Assembly: GCA_964577965.1 (NCBI GenBank) | Contig: CAZOAT010000071.1 | Coordinates: 1 to 13,196, forward strand | DNA: 13,196 nt | DNA from: DASUUI01 sp964577965 | Lineage (GTDB): Bacteria; Gemmatimonadota; Gemmatimonadetes; Gemmatimonadales; Gemmatimonadaceae | Direction of reading: 5' to 3' | Shown: positions 12,983 to 13,196 of the stretch, piece by piece | Layout of the letters: every line of letters starts with the position of its first letter | How positions within the stretch are numbered: position 1 is the first letter of the stretch | Translations under genes and position numbers: made by a program | Notes under the pieces: generated by a model | The model's input: only the letters and a program-made list of their open reading frames with translations | Databases searched by the model: none | What the model was told of the DNA's origin: nothing

Positions 12983-13011
12983 GGGCCGGCGGCGAAGAGC
13001 GCCGCCGGCCC
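12983..13011 (-). terminator. Strong GC hairpin, probable terminator of the H1-like gene
   Basis: A perfect 12-bp stem, GGGCCGGCGGCG with CGCCGCCGGCCC, around a 5-nt AAGAG loop. It begins 27 nt past the stop of the minus-strand basic-protein gene. There is no long U-run afterwards (TTGCC on the minus strand), so it may be non-canonical. It lies between two genes of the same strand and would insulate the hydrolase from read-through. Confidence 0.6.
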
Positions 13012-13038
13012 CGACAGGTCAGCAGTGCCACAGCGGAG

Positions 13039-13196
13039 CTACCGACGACTCCTCGCGGTCCCGCGCCTGGCCGCCTTGCGCCTTCCGCGGCCAACTCCAG
13101 CCCGGGTGCGAGCGGCACTCGAGCGGCTGCCACCTGACCGCCTGCTGGTCGTGCGGCTACCGCCGCGTGCAGTGCTCTTCCTTGCAGTGCTCTTCC
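13039..13196 (-). CDS. C-terminal tail of a histone H1-like basic protein, 5' end outside window
   Basis: The last 52 codons of a minus-strand gene, entering from the right edge and ending in TAG at 13041-13039. The reading is extremely basic and low in complexity: two KSTAR pentapeptides, then Gly/Ser/Arg/Thr-rich sequence and a final KAARRGTARSRR. It contains no acidic residue. This is the composition of bacterial histone H1-like tails (HC2- or AlgP-type Lys/Ala or Arg/Ser repeats), which bind DNA non-specifically and condense it. Other proteins also carry such tails, so the N-terminal domain is needed to name it. The other minus-strand frame here gives a shadow reading without structure. 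Confidence 0.6.
   Translation of the reverse strand, partial: KSTARKSTARGGSRTTSRRSGGSRSSAARTRAGVGRGRRKAARRGTARSRR
13168..13196. repeat. 15-bp tandem repeat coding for KSTAR
   Basis: TGCAGTGCTCTTCC occurs at 13168-13181 and 13183-13196, a period of 15 bp or five codons. On the minus strand each copy encodes Lys-Ser-Thr-Ala-Arg. The array runs off the window edge, so the copy number is unknown. Confidence 0.9.

Noticed and set aside
1..13196. A mobile island or resistance cassette around the B3 lactamase
   Set aside because: No transposase, integrase, attC-like site, terminal inverted repeats or composition shift was seen. The genes look like resident chromosome.

Overview
This is a GC-rich chromosomal stretch from an environmental, probably soil, bacterium. 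The mix fits a Gemmatimonadota-type genome: lipoprotein and exported hydrolases, an exported TPR protein, a B3 metallo-beta-lactamase, DUF4235 and DUF5670-like small membrane proteins, and an ArsR/AHSA1 pair. That lineage is an inference from gene style and codon use, since no marker gene is present. A run of exactly 100 N (6313-6412) shows it is a scaffolded draft assembly. No tRNA, rRNA, CRISPR array, transposase or integrase was seen, so it looks like ordinary chromosome with several odd details.

Layout. The left edge (1-449, minus) is the N-terminal part of an Hcp-family protein that carries a Sec signal peptide. It is divergent from a plus-strand run that reaches about 7.9 kb. This run starts with two small membrane proteins (574-861, FAM210/DUF1279-like; 877-1152) and a 61-residue basic, proline-rich protein (1235-1420). 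It continues with an exported two-domain protein (1441-2373), a CPBP intramembrane protease (2388-3251), a serine beta-lactamase-like lipoprotein (3251-5041), an exported alpha/beta hydrolase (5120-6145), a TPR protein broken by the assembly gap (6211-6979) and a subclass B3 metallo-beta-lactamase (6976-7896). Short spacings and the overlaps at 3251 and 6976 suggest co-transcription of parts of the run. A 16-residue remnant of a YciI-like gene (7907-7954) follows.

Middle. A 56-residue DUF5670-like membrane protein (7994-8164) and an ArsR/AHSA1 operon (8324-9149) lie on the minus strand. The ArsR start codon is abutted by an AT-rich tandem-repeat operator (9153-9190). Divergent from it is an ICMT/PEMT-type membrane methyltransferase (9285-9764).

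Right. An NmrA-like NAD(P)-binding protein (9866-10729), a VOC/PhnB-like protein (10731-11129) and a DUF4235 membrane protein (11178-11471) run on the plus strand. The last shares a CTAG double stop with a convergent MerR-type regulator (11468-12010). The MerR gene overlaps an atypical alpha/beta hydrolase (11920-12948) by 91 nt. At the right edge is the basic KSTAR-repeat tail of a histone H1-like protein (13039-13196), followed by a strong 12-bp hairpin.

No stretch longer than 300 bases lacks a gene once the small genes are counted. The longest non-coding pieces are 8165-8323, 9150-9284 and 9765-9865. No coherent new multi-gene system is evident. The best leads are the secreted Hcp-like protein, the NTF2-like fusion, the ArsR operator architecture and the degenerate alpha/beta hydrolase.
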